A DNA stretch of 64,000 bases from the NCBI RefSeq assembly GCF_021538675.1, contig NZ_JAJUKH010000012.1, positions 1 to 64,000 of the forward strand, in the 5' to 3' direction. The notes under the pieces were generated by a model. The model did no database searches, was not told the origin of the DNA, and saw nothing but the letters and a program-made list of their open reading frames with translations. The position numbers and the translations under genes were made by a program. Below, in pieces: positions 18,884-27,486 of this stretch. The DNA comes from Paenarthrobacter sp. AR 02. GTDB taxonomy: Bacteria > Actinomycetota > Actinomycetes > Actinomycetales > Micrococcaceae. How positions within the stretch are numbered: the stretch's first letter is position 1; each line of letters starts with the position of its first letter.

Positions 18884-19870
18884 TTACTTCTTCCGGGCAA
18901 GGGCGACAGCCAGGATGATGATTACGCCGCGGACAACCTGCTGCTGGCTGCTGTCGAGTCCCGCCAGGATCAGGCCATTGTTGATCAAGCCAATCAGCAA
19001 CGCGCCAAATAGTGTCCCGACGATCGAGCCGAAACCGCCGAACAGGCTGGTGCCGCCGAGGATGACTGCCGCGATGGCGGAGAGTTCATCGCCGGCTCCC
19101 CACTGGAATCGGCCTGACTGGAGACGGCCGGCGTAGAGCATCCCGGCAACACTCGCGACCATCCCGGAAATCAGCAGCACCTGGAACTTGATGCGCTTGG
19201 TATTGATCCCGGTGAAGTCGGCGGCGTTGCGGTTGCCGCCTGTGGCAAGGACCTGTCGGCCGAACCTGGTGCGGTTGAGGACGACGGCGCCGATGGCTAC
19301 GAAGATGGCGCTCCAGACAACAAGGCCTGGAATGGGCCCGAAGTTGCCCGATCCGAAGAGCGTATTGAACGTATCGTTCAGGATGGGCTGCGGGGCCGAG
19401 GCCGTGATCCACTGCGCCACCCCGACAGCTATTCCCAGCATGCCAAGGGTCACCAGGAAGGACGGGATACCGAGGAGGCTGACGAGGGCACCGTTGATGG
19501 ATCCGACCACCAGACCGACAGCGAGGCCGGCCAGAATGCCGGGAACCAGGCCCCACTGGGAGAGTGCCATTGCAGTGCAGACGCTTGACAGGCCGGCGAC
19601 GGATCCCACGCTCAGGTCGATTTCAGCGCACGCGATGACGTAAGTCATGCCTACGGCGATGACAGTGATGGTGGCTGTCTGCCGAAAAATGTTCAGAAGG
19701 TTGTTTGGCGACAGGAAACCTTGGTCGCGCAATAGAACGGCGAAAAAAAGAAAGACGACGACGAAGCCGATGTAGATAACGTAGCGTCGCCAGTCAAGTT
19801 CCTTAAGGATCGTGCCTAGTGTGCGGCTAACCCCGGTATCCCGGGATGCGATGGTGTTTGTCTTGCTCAC
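18884..19870 (-). CDS. Sugar ABC transporter permease (RbsC/YtfT family)
   Basis: 328 residues with about eight to ten hydrophobic segments. Family signatures are VGMTYVIACAEIDLSVGSVA, the IDLSVGS loop of ribose-type permeases, GIPSFLVTLGMLGIAVG, FGRQVLATGGNRNAADFTGI (the coupling-helix region that contacts the ATPase) and ILGGTSLFGGFGSIVGT. It would form the membrane channel for a monosaccharide or polyol. Three bases separate it from the ATPase gene. The C-terminus ends in KK directly after the last membrane helix. Confidence 0.94.
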   Translation of the reverse strand: MSKTNTIASRDTGVSRTLGTILKELDWRRYVIYIGFVVVFLFFAVLLRDQGFLSPNNLLNIFRQTATITVIAVGMTYVIACAEIDLSVGSVAGLSSVCTAMALSQWGLVPGILAGLAVGLVVGSINGALVSLLGIPSFLVTLGMLGIAVGVAQWITASAPQPILNDTFNTLFGSGNFGPIPGLVVWSAIFVAIGAVVLNRTRFGRQVLATGGNRNAADFTGINTKRIKFQVLLISGMVASVAGMLYAGRLQSGRFQWGAGDELSAIAAVILGGTSLFGGFGSIVGTLFGALLIGLINNGLILAGLDSSQQQVVRGVIIILAVALARKK

Positions 19871-19873
19871 TGT

Positions 19874-21382
19874 TCATACTCCCTGGACTGCAAGTTGGAG
19901 ATATTCCTCGTCAGCGATGCCGCTGCGGGGGATGTCACGGATGATTGAGCCGTCCTTCAGGACGAGGACGCGGTCGCTGACCGCTAGTAGTTCCGGATAT
20001 TCGGAGGAGATGACGATGACGGCCTTGCCTGCGCTGGCAAGCTCACGGATCATGTCCAAAATTTCACTCTTTGTGCCGATGTCGACTCCCGCCGTCGGCT
20101 CGTCGAGGATCAAAATATCCGGGTCAGTACCCAGCCACTTCGCGATAACGACCTTCTGCTGGTTGCCTCCGGACAGCAGCCGCACGGGGCGATGGGGATG
20201 AGCCACTTTTACTGCGAAGCGCTTGATCAGTGAAGTGGATAACGCCTTGGCCTTGGAGCCATCCAGGAGCCCGCCCCTGCGGATCTGCCCAAGCAAAGGC
20301 AACAGCAGGTTGTCCTGCACCGAGTGCTCCAGGACAAGGCCTTGAGCCCGACGGTCCTCCGGAATCAGGGCGACGCCGGCGTTGATGGCCTGCTGCGGCG
20401 AGGACAGAGATACCGCCTTGCCGCGGATCAGGACCTGCCCACTGTCCAGTTTGTCTATGCCAAAGAGGGCGCGTGCAAGTTCGGTGCGTCCACTGCCCAT
20501 GAGCCCGGCCAGCCCGAGGATCTCGCCGGGCCGAAGTGCAAAGGATACGTTCCGCACACGGGGGCCCGCGTTCAGGCCCCGCACTTCCAGCAGGGGCTCA
20601 ACCTCGTGGGAGACCTCATTTCGCGCACGGTAGCTGAGATCGCCCTCGACCTTTTTTCCGACGATCCCTTCCACGATCTGTTCAGGTGTGACGTCGGATA
20701 GTGCCTTGGTAAGAAGGTGTTGTCCGTCGCGCAATATGGTGATCCGATCCGCGAGCCTGTACACCTCATCCATTCGGTGGGAGATATAGATGATGGAGAT
20801 ACCTCGCCGCTTCAGGCGGTCAATCAGCTCGAAGAGGGCTTCACACTCATGCCGGGCCAGGCTCGCCGTGGGTTCATCCATGATCAGAACCTGGGCGTTC
20901 TGCGAGAGGGCCTTGGCAATTTCGGTCAGCTGCCAATAGGCCGTGCCCAGCCGGGAGACCTCGGCGCTGGGGTCGACGTCCACTTCCATCTCGGCAAAGA
21001 CTTCAGTGGCCCGCCTTACCGCGGCACGGTCATCGATGAGGCCGCCCCGGCCCAGCGGTTCAGCCGCCAGGCAGATGTTCTGGGCGACAGTCAGGCTCGG
21101 CACGAGGCTGAATTCCTGGAAGACCATCCCGATTCCTGCTGCCTTCGCGTCGTGGATCGACGTGATGGAAGCTTGCTTGCCTCCGATGAGTATCTCCCCG
21201 GCGTCCGCCTGGTAGACGCCCTGCAGGATCTTCATGAGCGTGGACTTGCCGGCCCCGTTGCCGCCTGCAAGTGCGTGCACTTCTCCCTTTCGAACATCGA
21301 AACCGACATCCTTCAGGACGGAGACGCCGTTGAAGCTTTTGAAGATGGAGCGCATCTGGACAACATTGTCTGCGGTGTTCAT
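19874..21382 (-). CDS. Sugar ABC transporter ATP-binding protein (RbsA/MglA family)
   Basis: 502 residues with two fused nucleotide-binding domains. Domain 1: Walker A AGGNGAGKSTLMKIL near residue 40, Walker B VLIMDEPTASL near 165. Domain 2: degenerate Walker A ILGLAGLMGSGRTELARALF, signature LLSGGNQQKVVIAKWL and ILILDEPTAGVDIGTK. The duplicated layout with a degraded second P-loop is normal for ribose/galactose-type importers. Walker A reads GGNGAGKST where most relatives have GENGAGKST. It powers the permease encoded next to it. A hairpin separates it from the upstream binding-protein gene. Confidence 0.95.
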   Translation of the reverse strand: MNTADNVVQMRSIFKSFNGVSVLKDVGFDVRKGEVHALAGGNGAGKSTLMKILQGVYQADAGEILIGGKQASITSIHDAKAAGIGMVFQEFSLVPSLTVAQNICLAAEPLGRGGLIDDRAAVRRATEVFAEMEVDVDPSAEVSRLGTAYWQLTEIAKALSQNAQVLIMDEPTASLARHECEALFELIDRLKRRGISIIYISHRMDEVYRLADRITILRDGQHLLTKALSDVTPEQIVEGIVGKKVEGDLSYRARNEVSHEVEPLLEVRGLNAGPRVRNVSFALRPGEILGLAGLMGSGRTELARALFGIDKLDSGQVLIRGKAVSLSSPQQAINAGVALIPEDRRAQGLVLEHSVQDNLLLPLLGQIRRGGLLDGSKAKALSTSLIKRFAVKVAHPHRPVRLLSGGNQQKVVIAKWLGTDPDILILDEPTAGVDIGTKSEILDMIRELASAGKAVIVISSEYPELLAVSDRVLVLKDGSIIRDIPRSGIADEEYLQLAVQGV

Positions 21383-21399
21383 TTCTGCCCTTTCGGTGC

Positions 21400-21430
21400 C
21401 GGTGCGGGAGTTGTGGGCCCCCGCACCGGT
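21400..21430 (-). other. Intercistronic stem-loop between binding protein and ATPase genes
   Basis: CCGGTGCGGG and CCCGCACCGG form a perfect 10-bp stem with an 11-base loop. In ABC importer operons such stem-loops commonly protect the binding-protein message or thin out downstream transcription, giving more binding protein than transporter; that role here is inference. Confidence 0.55.
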
Positions 21431-21439
21431 CGGGTCTGC

Positions 21440-22600
21440 CTAACGCTTGTAGGACTCTTGGATGTCCTTGGGTGCGTCCTCGTGGTAGACCTGCTTCCAT
21501 GCTTCGAGGACGTTGGAGTGGTCCACAGGAAGGGCACTCAGGGCAACATATGCCGGGGCTTCCTTACCGATCAGTGCCCCTGCCGCCAGCCGGGCTTCGG
21601 TGACACCCTGGTCGAAGGGGACCTGGGCGCCGAGGCCGACGACGAGTTCGTTCTTGGCCAAGGCGATGGCCACGTTCTTTCCGAGGTCTTCTGTGGCGAT
21701 CTTCAAATCCTGGCGGCCTGCGGCGCGCGCTGCGGCCATGACCCCTTCTGCGGGGACATCCCATACGGCCCAGATTCCGGCCAGGTCGGGATACTTACTG
21801 ATCATTGCGTTGGCAGCCGCCTGGGCGTCTCCCGCAAAGTCCGGGCCAGCGATACCCTTTTCTTCCACGATCTGGATCTCCGGGTATTCCTTGGTGATCG
21901 TGTCCTTGAATCCTTCGTGGCGCTGTTTGGTGACGAAGAAGTCGGCCTGGTGGTAGACGAGCCCGACCTTTCCCTTTCCACCGAGCGCTTTTGCCATTTG
22001 GTGGGCTGACACGACGCCGTTGCCGTAGTTGTCAGCGGAGACCACCGAAACATAATCCTTGCCGGCTGTCAGTCCCTGGGGGACGTTGTCCATGAAGACG
22101 AGCTTGGTGCCGGCGGCCGCTGCTTTTTTGTATGCGGAGGCTGTGGCCACAGGGTCTGTGGGGATGGAGATGATCACGTCCGGGTTTTGCGTCATGACTG
22201 TTTCGATGTCCGAAACCTGCTTGTCCGGCTTGAAGTTCGCGTCTGTAGTGGCGATGACCTTGATGCCGAGCTTGTCCAGTTCGCTCTTGAGTCCATTGAC
22301 TTGGGCCGTGGCCCAGTCATTGCCGCCGTAGTGCATCACGATCGCTGCTTTGGCGTTCAGGCCCTTGATCTTCTCGATCTCTTCGGGCGTCAGGTCAGCC
22401 ACGGATGCCGGGGACGGCGTCTCGCCGTTAGGTCCTTTGCTCAGCACCTGGCCCTTGATCTTTTCCAAGGCCAGTTGTGCCTTTTCAGACACGCCTGAAT
22501 CGGGGGCGTTTGAGGCGCCTGTTGCCGAACTGCTGCACGAGGTGACGGAAAGTGACAGGACTGCTGCCACGGCCAGGAGGGGAAGCCTGCGGATCATCAT
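21440..22600 (-). CDS. Sugar ABC transporter substrate-binding lipoprotein
   Basis: 386 residues. A lipoprotein signal peptide ends in LSLSVTSC, with the lipidated cysteine at residue 22, followed by a Ser/Ala/Gly linker. The mature part is a periplasmic-binding-protein type 1 fold of the ribose/xylose class (KAAIVMHYGGNDWATAQVNG, DVIISIPTDPVATASAYKKA, LAGIWAVWDVPAEGVMAA). GGAG lies 6 bases before the first ATG. It is anchored on the outer face of the membrane and delivers the substrate to the permease. The ligand is not readable; the neighbours suggest a cyclic polyol, hexose or glycoside. Confidence 0.94.
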   Translation of the reverse strand: MMIRRLPLLAVAAVLSLSVTSCSSSATGASNAPDSGVSEKAQLALEKIKGQVLSKGPNGETPSPASVADLTPEEIEKIKGLNAKAAIVMHYGGNDWATAQVNGLKSELDKLGIKVIATTDANFKPDKQVSDIETVMTQNPDVIISIPTDPVATASAYKKAAAAGTKLVFMDNVPQGLTAGKDYVSVVSADNYGNGVVSAHQMAKALGGKGKVGLVYHQADFFVTKQRHEGFKDTITKEYPEIQIVEEKGIAGPDFAGDAQAAANAMISKYPDLAGIWAVWDVPAEGVMAAARAAGRQDLKIATEDLGKNVAIALAKNELVVGLGAQVPFDQGVTEARLAAGALIGKEAPAYVALSALPVDHSNVLEAWKQVYHEDAPKDIQESYKR

Positions 22601-22640
22601 TGTTCTCCAGTGCTTTTGAGTGGATGGATGGTTTTGAATG

Positions 22641-23122
22641 TCAGGCGAGAGCCAGGGCCAGTGCCGTTGGAATGGGCGACAGTACCAGCCCGCCTGTTGC
22701 CGCCGCGGTCCGGACAGCGCCAGCTTTGTCTGATGCCCTCAGGAGGGCTTCGGCATGCGCTTTCTCGACGAAGAAGCCAACTGAACATGGCCCGTGGTTG
22801 GACTGGACCCATGTCACCGCTTCGCCTGCTGCGGTGCTATTTCTCTGGCATCTTTTGCGACAGGGCCGCCGATGGTGGAGACCGTTTCGGCCGAGCCAAA
22901 GTCGTCGACCGTGATGACCAGGCTGGTCCATAGGCCGACGCCGTCGAAGACGCCCAGTACTGCGGTGGAACCGGGGGAGACAAAGGTGCTTACTGCCCCG
23001 CCAAGGTCGTTGCGGGCAGCGTCCGTAAGGAGCACTTCCAGATTCGTCCACTGGTCGTGGTCGATATCCCGAAACCCGGCGGTGGGGTTGAGCGCGAGTA
23101 CGTCTGCGACACTGCCAGGCAT
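22641..23122 (-). pseudogene. Frameshifted hypothetical gene at the head of the sugar operon
   Basis: From an ATG at 23122 a 102-residue frame starts MPGSVADVLALNPTAGFRD and contains VLGVFDGVGLWTSLVITVDD, then stops at 22814. The frame one base away continues the same kind of sequence (TAAGEAVTWVQSNHGPCSVG, FFVEKAHAEALLRASDKAG) to 22641. A single-base deletion near 22845 explains both halves; the joined product would be about 160 residues. Either the gene is broken or the base is a sequencing error. I do not recognise the family. It is the first gene downstream of the two LacI operators on this strand, so it belongs to the regulated operon. Confidence 0.6.
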
Positions 23123-23173
23123 TGCGCTCCTTCCTCATTGAATATCCGGGTCGTAAATGTCAACGAGATTGGA

Positions 23174-23189
23174 CCGTAAACGTTTACGG
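23174..23189. promoter_or_regulatory. LacI/GalR-type operator 1
   Basis: CCGTAAACGTTTACGG is a perfect 16-bp palindrome with the central CG and inner AAACGTTT typical of LacI-family sites. It lies between the sugar operon and the divergent lacI-type gene, 52 bp upstream of the operon's first ATG. Confidence 0.88.
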
Positions 23190-23196
23190 AAGTGAT

Positions 23197-23210
23197 CGTA
23201 AACGTTTACG
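23197..23210. promoter_or_regulatory. LacI/GalR-type operator 2
   Basis: A second exact copy of CGTAAACGTTTACG, centred 22 bp from the first, about two helical turns away on the same DNA face. Paired sites suit cooperative binding by two dimers of the neighbouring regulator. Confidence 0.88.
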
Positions 23211-23335
23211 GTCATGAGTGTCAAACCTCACACCAGAACAATGCATCGCGTTGGAGAGTCGATCCGTCAACGTAGGATGAGGAGGCACGAAGTCCGCCGC
23301 CGGTGTTGGTACGGCGGCGCGAGACAGGAGAGAGC

Positions 23336-24424
23336 ATGGCAGACGCTGGAGTCACGCACGGAGCGAATGGACGTGGTCCGGAAGTCTCGTTACGCCGGAA
23401 GCCAACCATCAACGATGTGGCCAAAGTTGCCGGAGTCTCGTTTGGGACCGTCTCACGCGTCCTCAACGACGCACCGGACGTCAGTGCCGCCACCCGCCAG
23501 CGCGTTCTGCAGGTTATTCAGGACATCGGATATCGCCGGAACAGGGCGGCAACCGCGCTGGTCACGAGCAGGTCCACTTCCATTGGCATCGTCACTGACG
23601 GTTCCCCCCGGTTCGGCCCCGTCGGGACACTGATGGCTTTGGAAAACATCGCCCGAAAGAAGGGCTATGCCACAACAGTTATCAGTGCCGAAATGCCGTA
23701 CGCCGATTCCGTACAAGCGGCGCTCGACACCCTCGATGACATTGGCGTTGGCGGGATCATCGTTATTGCACCGGTGGTGGATATGGCATCAGCTGTCTGG
23801 AACGCCACGTGCCGGGTTCCCGTGGAGATGATTGCCGCGGGAGCGTCGTCGACCCCCAACGTCTTCACATACTCCGAGAACCAGGAGCTTGGAGCCCGCC
23901 TGGCCACCCAGCACCTCATCGACCTGGGCCACACCGACATTGCCCATCTGGCTGGCTCCATGGACTGGTTCGACGGACGGATCCGAAAGCGGGGCTGGGA
24001 GTCCGCGCTGCGTGACGCCGGGCTGCCGCAAGGGTTCTGCGCGGAAGGGGATTGGAGCCCGCGATGGGCATACGAAACCGGCGTCCAGCTTGTTCGGGAA
24101 GGCAAAGTTCCCCAGGCGATTTTTGCTGCGAGCGACCACACTGCCCTGGGACTCATCCGCGCCTTCACTGAGAATGGCGTGCGTGTCCCGGAGGACGTCA
24201 GCGTGGTCGGATTCGACGATATCGAAGGGTCGGACTATTTCCTTCCGCCCTTGACCACAGTGCGCCAGGACTTCACCGCTTTGGCGCTGATGAGCATGGA
24301 GGTGCTGGTTGGAGCCATGGAGGGGCGGGAGGTGGACCGCACGCCTACGGCGCCCACACTGGTTGTCCGCAACAGCTCCACCCGTGCAGCGTCCGGACGT
24401 GTCTCCCCAGCAAAAGACAGCTGA
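23336..24424 (+). CDS. LacI-family transcriptional regulator of the sugar operon
   Basis: 362 residues from the ATG at 23336 (ACAGGAGAGAG upstream). After a polar 32-residue arm comes the LacI headpiece PTINDVAKVAGVSFGTVSRV with hinge sequence near RNRAATALVTSRS, then a periplasmic-binding-like effector domain (SIGIVTDGSP, GGIIVIAPV, HTDIAHLAGS, SVVGFDDIEGS, LTTVRQDF). It should repress the divergent carbohydrate operon and itself through the two palindromes in the shared promoter region, released by a sugar. A bidirectional terminator follows. Confidence 0.93.
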   Translation: MADAGVTHGANGRGPEVSLRRKPTINDVAKVAGVSFGTVSRVLNDAPDVSAATRQRVLQVIQDIGYRRNRAATALVTSRSTSIGIVTDGSPRFGPVGTLMALENIARKKGYATTVISAEMPYADSVQAALDTLDDIGVGGIIVIAPVVDMASAVWNATCRVPVEMIAAGASSTPNVFTYSENQELGARLATQHLIDLGHTDIAHLAGSMDWFDGRIRKRGWESALRDAGLPQGFCAEGDWSPRWAYETGVQLVREGKVPQAIFAASDHTALGLIRAFTENGVRVPEDVSVVGFDDIEGSDYFLPPLTTVRQDFTALALMSMEVLVGAMEGREVDRTPTAPTLVVRNSSTRAASGRVSPAKDS

Positions 24425-24486
24425 CGTCCTGCGGTCCCGCTGCCCTCCGTGGTTAGGTTCCGGCGGCGGTAAACTGCCGCAGGGAG

Positions 24487-24523
24487 GGAGGCGGACAGGT
24501 CACTTTCGGCCCTGTCCGCCTCC
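24487..24523. terminator. Bidirectional terminator hairpin
   Basis: GGAGGCGGACAGG and CCTGTCCGCCTCC form a perfect 13-bp stem with an 11-base loop between two convergent genes (LacI regulator ending 24424 and hypothetical ending 24536), so it can serve both. Confidence 0.75.
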
Positions 24524-24535
24524 GCCCGAGGGGCC

Positions 24536-25123
24536 TTAGGCAGTCCGCCGCTTCCTGAGGGCTCTGAATGCGGCTACCAGGCCGCCGGCAGCCAACGCCC
24601 AAGGAACTCCGGCGATGATGGGATCCATCCACTGATGGCTCAGATCGGTGCGCTTTCTGCCGAACCGGGAGCGAGCCCCATGACGGGTAAATTCACTCAT
24701 GACCCCGGTCTCAGTGATCGGGTTGTCCGGGCGCAGCGTGGCCAATGAGCGAAGATGGTGTTCCCATGCATCGATCCTGTCCCCGGCAATGAGGAGCAGC
24801 CAGTGGGCAGCCCGGCCCTCGCTGTATTTGTAGGCGAATTTCCGGACAGCGCCCGAAGCACCTTTGGGAGGTGCGGACGTGCCGAAAACAGGAGTGACGA
24901 AGGCATGTTCGACCGAGCGCTCCCGGGGCCACCTTTCTTCCTGGCGTTCCGGGAAGTCCCAGCGGGCACCTGTCTCTATGCCGGGCTGTTCACGAGGGTA
25001 CGATGGCCGGTCTGCCGGGTCGAGGTCCGCGCCCCATCCTGGGATGCGGCTACGGAGGTCCCCTGCAGATTCCTTCAGGGCTGGTCCAGTGGAGGCGGCA
25101 TACGGAGTTGGGATCTCATCCAT
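24536..25123 (-). CDS. Hypothetical protein with C-terminal membrane segment
   Basis: 195 residues from the ATG at 25123 (GAAAGGAC upstream). The N-terminal 90 residues are polar and proline-rich. A central part (KFAYKYSEGRAAHWLLLIAG, RIDAWEHHLRSLATLRPDNP) looks helical, and a single hydrophobic segment near residues 165-185 (IIAGVPWALAAGGLVAAF) is followed by RKRR, so it is probably a membrane-anchored protein facing the cytoplasm. No known family recognised. It follows the zinc dehydrogenase by 13 bases and belongs to that operon. Confidence 0.7.
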   Translation of the reverse strand: MDEIPTPYAASTGPALKESAGDLRSRIPGWGADLDPADRPSYPREQPGIETGARWDFPERQEERWPRERSVEHAFVTPVFGTSAPPKGASGAVRKFAYKYSEGRAAHWLLLIAGDRIDAWEHHLRSLATLRPDNPITETGVMSEFTRHGARSRFGRKRTDLSHQWMDPIIAGVPWALAAGGLVAAFRALRKRRTA

Positions 25124-25136
25124 GATTGTCGTCCTT

Positions 25137-26276
25137 TCAGGCTGGATTGGGTACGACGAGTGGCTTGATGCAGTCATCGAGCTTGGCGGAGAAGATGTGA
25201 TAACCCTCAGCGATGTGCTCCAACGGGATGCGGTGGGTGACGATGTCGCTTGGCTTCAGGTAACCGTTTCGGATGTGGTCGAACAACCTGGGCCACTGCC
25301 TTTTCACCGGACACTGGTTCATCCGAAGGGTGAGTCCCTTATTCATGGCATCGCCGAATTTCACTGCGCTGAAAAGCGGTCCATAGGCGCCTACAACCGA
25401 CACTGTTCCGCCTTTGCGGACTGAGTCGATTGCCCAGTTGAGCGCTATGGGGGAACCGCCCTGCAGTTTCAGCTTTGCGGCTGTCACGTGTTGGAGGAAG
25501 TTGCCATCCGCCTCGGCGCCTACGGCATCGATGACGACGTCGGCGCCCAGATAGTCGGTGGTCTTCTTCAGGTGCACAACAATGTCGTCGTACTCCACAA
25601 AGTTGTACGTTTCGGCGTGCGCGAAGGTGCGGGCCTTCTCGAGCCGATAGTCCAGGTGGTCGATAACGATCACCCTGCCCGCCCCCATCAGCCATGCTGA
25701 CTTGGCTGCGAACAGGCCCACAGGACCGGCGCCGAACACCACCACCGTGTCACCTTCTGCGATGTCGCCCAATTGGGCGCCGAAATAGCCGGTAGGCAGC
25801 GCGTCCGTGAGCAGCAGCGCGTCCTCGTCATCCATCCAGTCCGGTATCAAACCGGGCCCGACGTCGGCGAAAGGGACGCGCACAAACTCTGCCTGGCCGC
25901 CGTCGTACCCTCCGCACGTGTGCGAGTAGCCGTAAATGCCGCCGACGGCGGTCGCGTTGGGGTTTACATTGTGGCAGTTGGAGAACAGTCCGCGGGCGCA
26001 AAAATAGCAGGATCCGCAGTAGATATTGAACGGAACCATGACCCTGTCACCGGGCTTGAGCCGCTCCACCGAAGGCCCTACCTGCTCCACCACGCCGATA
26101 AATTCGTGACCGAACGTCATGCCGACCCTCGTGTCCGGCATCATCCCGTGGTAGAGATGCAGGTCGGATCCGCAAATAGCGGCCAACGTCACGCGCACGA
26201 TCGCATCGTTTGGATGCTCGATCGGTGGCATGTCCTTTTCTTCAACGCGCACCTTGTAAGGCCCGCGATACACCAT
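25137..26276 (-). CDS. Zinc-dependent dehydrogenase, formaldehyde-dehydrogenase type
   Basis: 379 residues from the ATG at 26276. Catalytic zinc site ICGSDLHLYHG and GHEFIG, structural zinc cluster CGSCYFCARGLFSNC, and NAD fold VVVFGAGPVGLFAAKSAW, as in glutathione-independent formaldehyde dehydrogenases. The ATG has no ribosome site at normal distance, whereas an in-frame CTG at 26285 (adding Met-Lys-Ser) has GGGAGG exactly 5 bases upstream and would restore the usual start of the family, so CTG initiation is likely. It follows a second enzyme of the same type by about 60 bases. It oxidises an aldehyde or alcohol; substrate is inference. Confidence 0.88.
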   Translation of the reverse strand: MVYRGPYKVRVEEKDMPPIEHPNDAIVRVTLAAICGSDLHLYHGMMPDTRVGMTFGHEFIGVVEQVGPSVERLKPGDRVMVPFNIYCGSCYFCARGLFSNCHNVNPNATAVGGIYGYSHTCGGYDGGQAEFVRVPFADVGPGLIPDWMDDEDALLLTDALPTGYFGAQLGDIAEGDTVVVFGAGPVGLFAAKSAWLMGAGRVIVIDHLDYRLEKARTFAHAETYNFVEYDDIVVHLKKTTDYLGADVVIDAVGAEADGNFLQHVTAAKLKLQGGSPIALNWAIDSVRKGGTVSVVGAYGPLFSAVKFGDAMNKGLTLRMNQCPVKRQWPRLFDHIRNGYLKPSDIVTHRIPLEHIAEGYHIFSAKLDDCIKPLVVPNPA

Positions 26277-26337
26277 TGACTTCAGTTCCGCCTCCCGTAA
26301 AAAGTCCTTCTAGACATCCGAAATCCCCTGTCACGCT

Positions 26338-27486
26338 TTATGCGTTGGAAGGGTGGAGGACAACTTTGGTCCAGCCGTCTTCGCGGTTGTCGAAGTTCTT
26401 GTAGCCCTCGGGAGCCTGGTCCAGCGGAAGCTCGTGGCTGACGAGGAAGGAGGGGCTGGCTTTACCGCCGGCAATGAGGTCGCGCAGGGCCCTGTTGTAC
26501 TTCTTGACCGGGCACTGTCCCGAACCCATTGTCTGTCCCTTGAACCAGTAGTTGCCGTAGTCGAAGGCCACTTGGCCCTCCTTGGCGAGTTTGTCCGGAG
26601 CTCCGGGATCCTGGGGCAGGAAGACGCCCACCACGCCCAGGCCACCGACGAAGCGTACGGAGTCCACCAGCCGGTTCAGGGTCATGTTTGGGTGCTCATT
26701 ACCTTCGGTATCGTGCGCCTGGTACCCAACGCATTCGCATCCCCGGTCTGCCCCGAATCCCATGGTTTGGTCCTTGACGAATTCCACTGGATCCACCGCG
26801 GAATCATCAACCGGGATGGCGCCGATCTGTTCAGCCAGCTTCAGGCGGTCGCTTTGACGGTCCACGACCATGACCTTGCCGGCCCCTTTGAGGATTGCGG
26901 AGTAAGCCGCCATGAGGCCTACAGGTCCTGCGCCGTAGATGACTACGGAGTCCCCGGGGTACACCCCGGCCATCTCCGTGGCGTGCCAGCCGGTGGGGAA
27001 GATGTCTGCGACCATCACGTAGTCGAGTTCCTTTTCCACAGCATCTTCGCCCAGGCGTAGACAGTTGAAGTCACCGTACGGTACGCGGAGGTACTCGGCC
27101 TGGCCGCCCTGGTAGGGTCCCATGTCCGCGAAGCCGTAGGCCGCGCCGGCGAGCTTGGGCTCGGGCTGCATGGTGAGGCAGTAGTTGGTAAAGCCACGCT
27201 CGCAGTTTTTACAGAACCCGCAGGCAATATTGAACGGCAGAACTACCCGTTCGCCCACTTTGACATTGTCCACCGCGGGACCGACCTCGACCACCTCGCC
27301 GAGATTTTCATGCCCGAAGGTTCGACCGGGTTCGAAGCTGGTCCGGCCTTCGTACATGTGGAGGTCCGAGCCGCAAATATTTGTTGTCGTAATCCGCACC
27401 AGAACGTCGGCGGGGTGCTCTATTTTGGCATCAGGAACGTCCTCGACGCTGACGTCGTTTGGCCCTTTGTAAACTACTGCTTTCAT
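26338..27486 (-). CDS. fdhA: Formaldehyde dehydrogenase, glutathione-independent
   Basis: 382 residues from the ATG at 27486 (MKAVVYKGPNDVSVEDV), the usual beginning of the family; thirteen further open codons upstream are not conserved-looking. Catalytic zinc site NICGSDLHMYEGR, GHENLGEVVEVG, structural zinc cluster CGFCKNCERGFTNYC, and NAD fold VVIYGAGPVGLMAAYSA. VADIFPTGWHATEMAG is a strong marker of the formaldehyde dehydrogenase group, in which NAD stays tightly bound. It is first in a three-gene minus-strand unit with a TAAGC-AC-GCTTA palindrome upstream. The role would be aldehyde detoxification in the cytoplasm. Confidence 0.9.
   Translation of the reverse strand: MKAVVYKGPNDVSVEDVPDAKIEHPADVLVRITTTNICGSDLHMYEGRTSFEPGRTFGHENLGEVVEVGPAVDNVKVGERVVLPFNIACGFCKNCERGFTNYCLTMQPEPKLAGAAYGFADMGPYQGGQAEYLRVPYGDFNCLRLGEDAVEKELDYVMVADIFPTGWHATEMAGVYPGDSVVIYGAGPVGLMAAYSAILKGAGKVMVVDRQSDRLKLAEQIGAIPVDDSAVDPVEFVKDQTMGFGADRGCECVGYQAHDTEGNEHPNMTLNRLVDSVRFVGGLGVVGVFLPQDPGAPDKLAKEGQVAFDYGNYWFKGQTMGSGQCPVKKYNRALRDLIAGGKASPSFLVSHELPLDQAPEGYKNFDNREDGWTKVVLHPSNA

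Noticed and set aside
20717..22009. 430-codon plus-strand frame
   Set aside because: Spans two ABC transporter genes on the other strand that have all family motifs; it crosses their gene boundary without a feature of its own.
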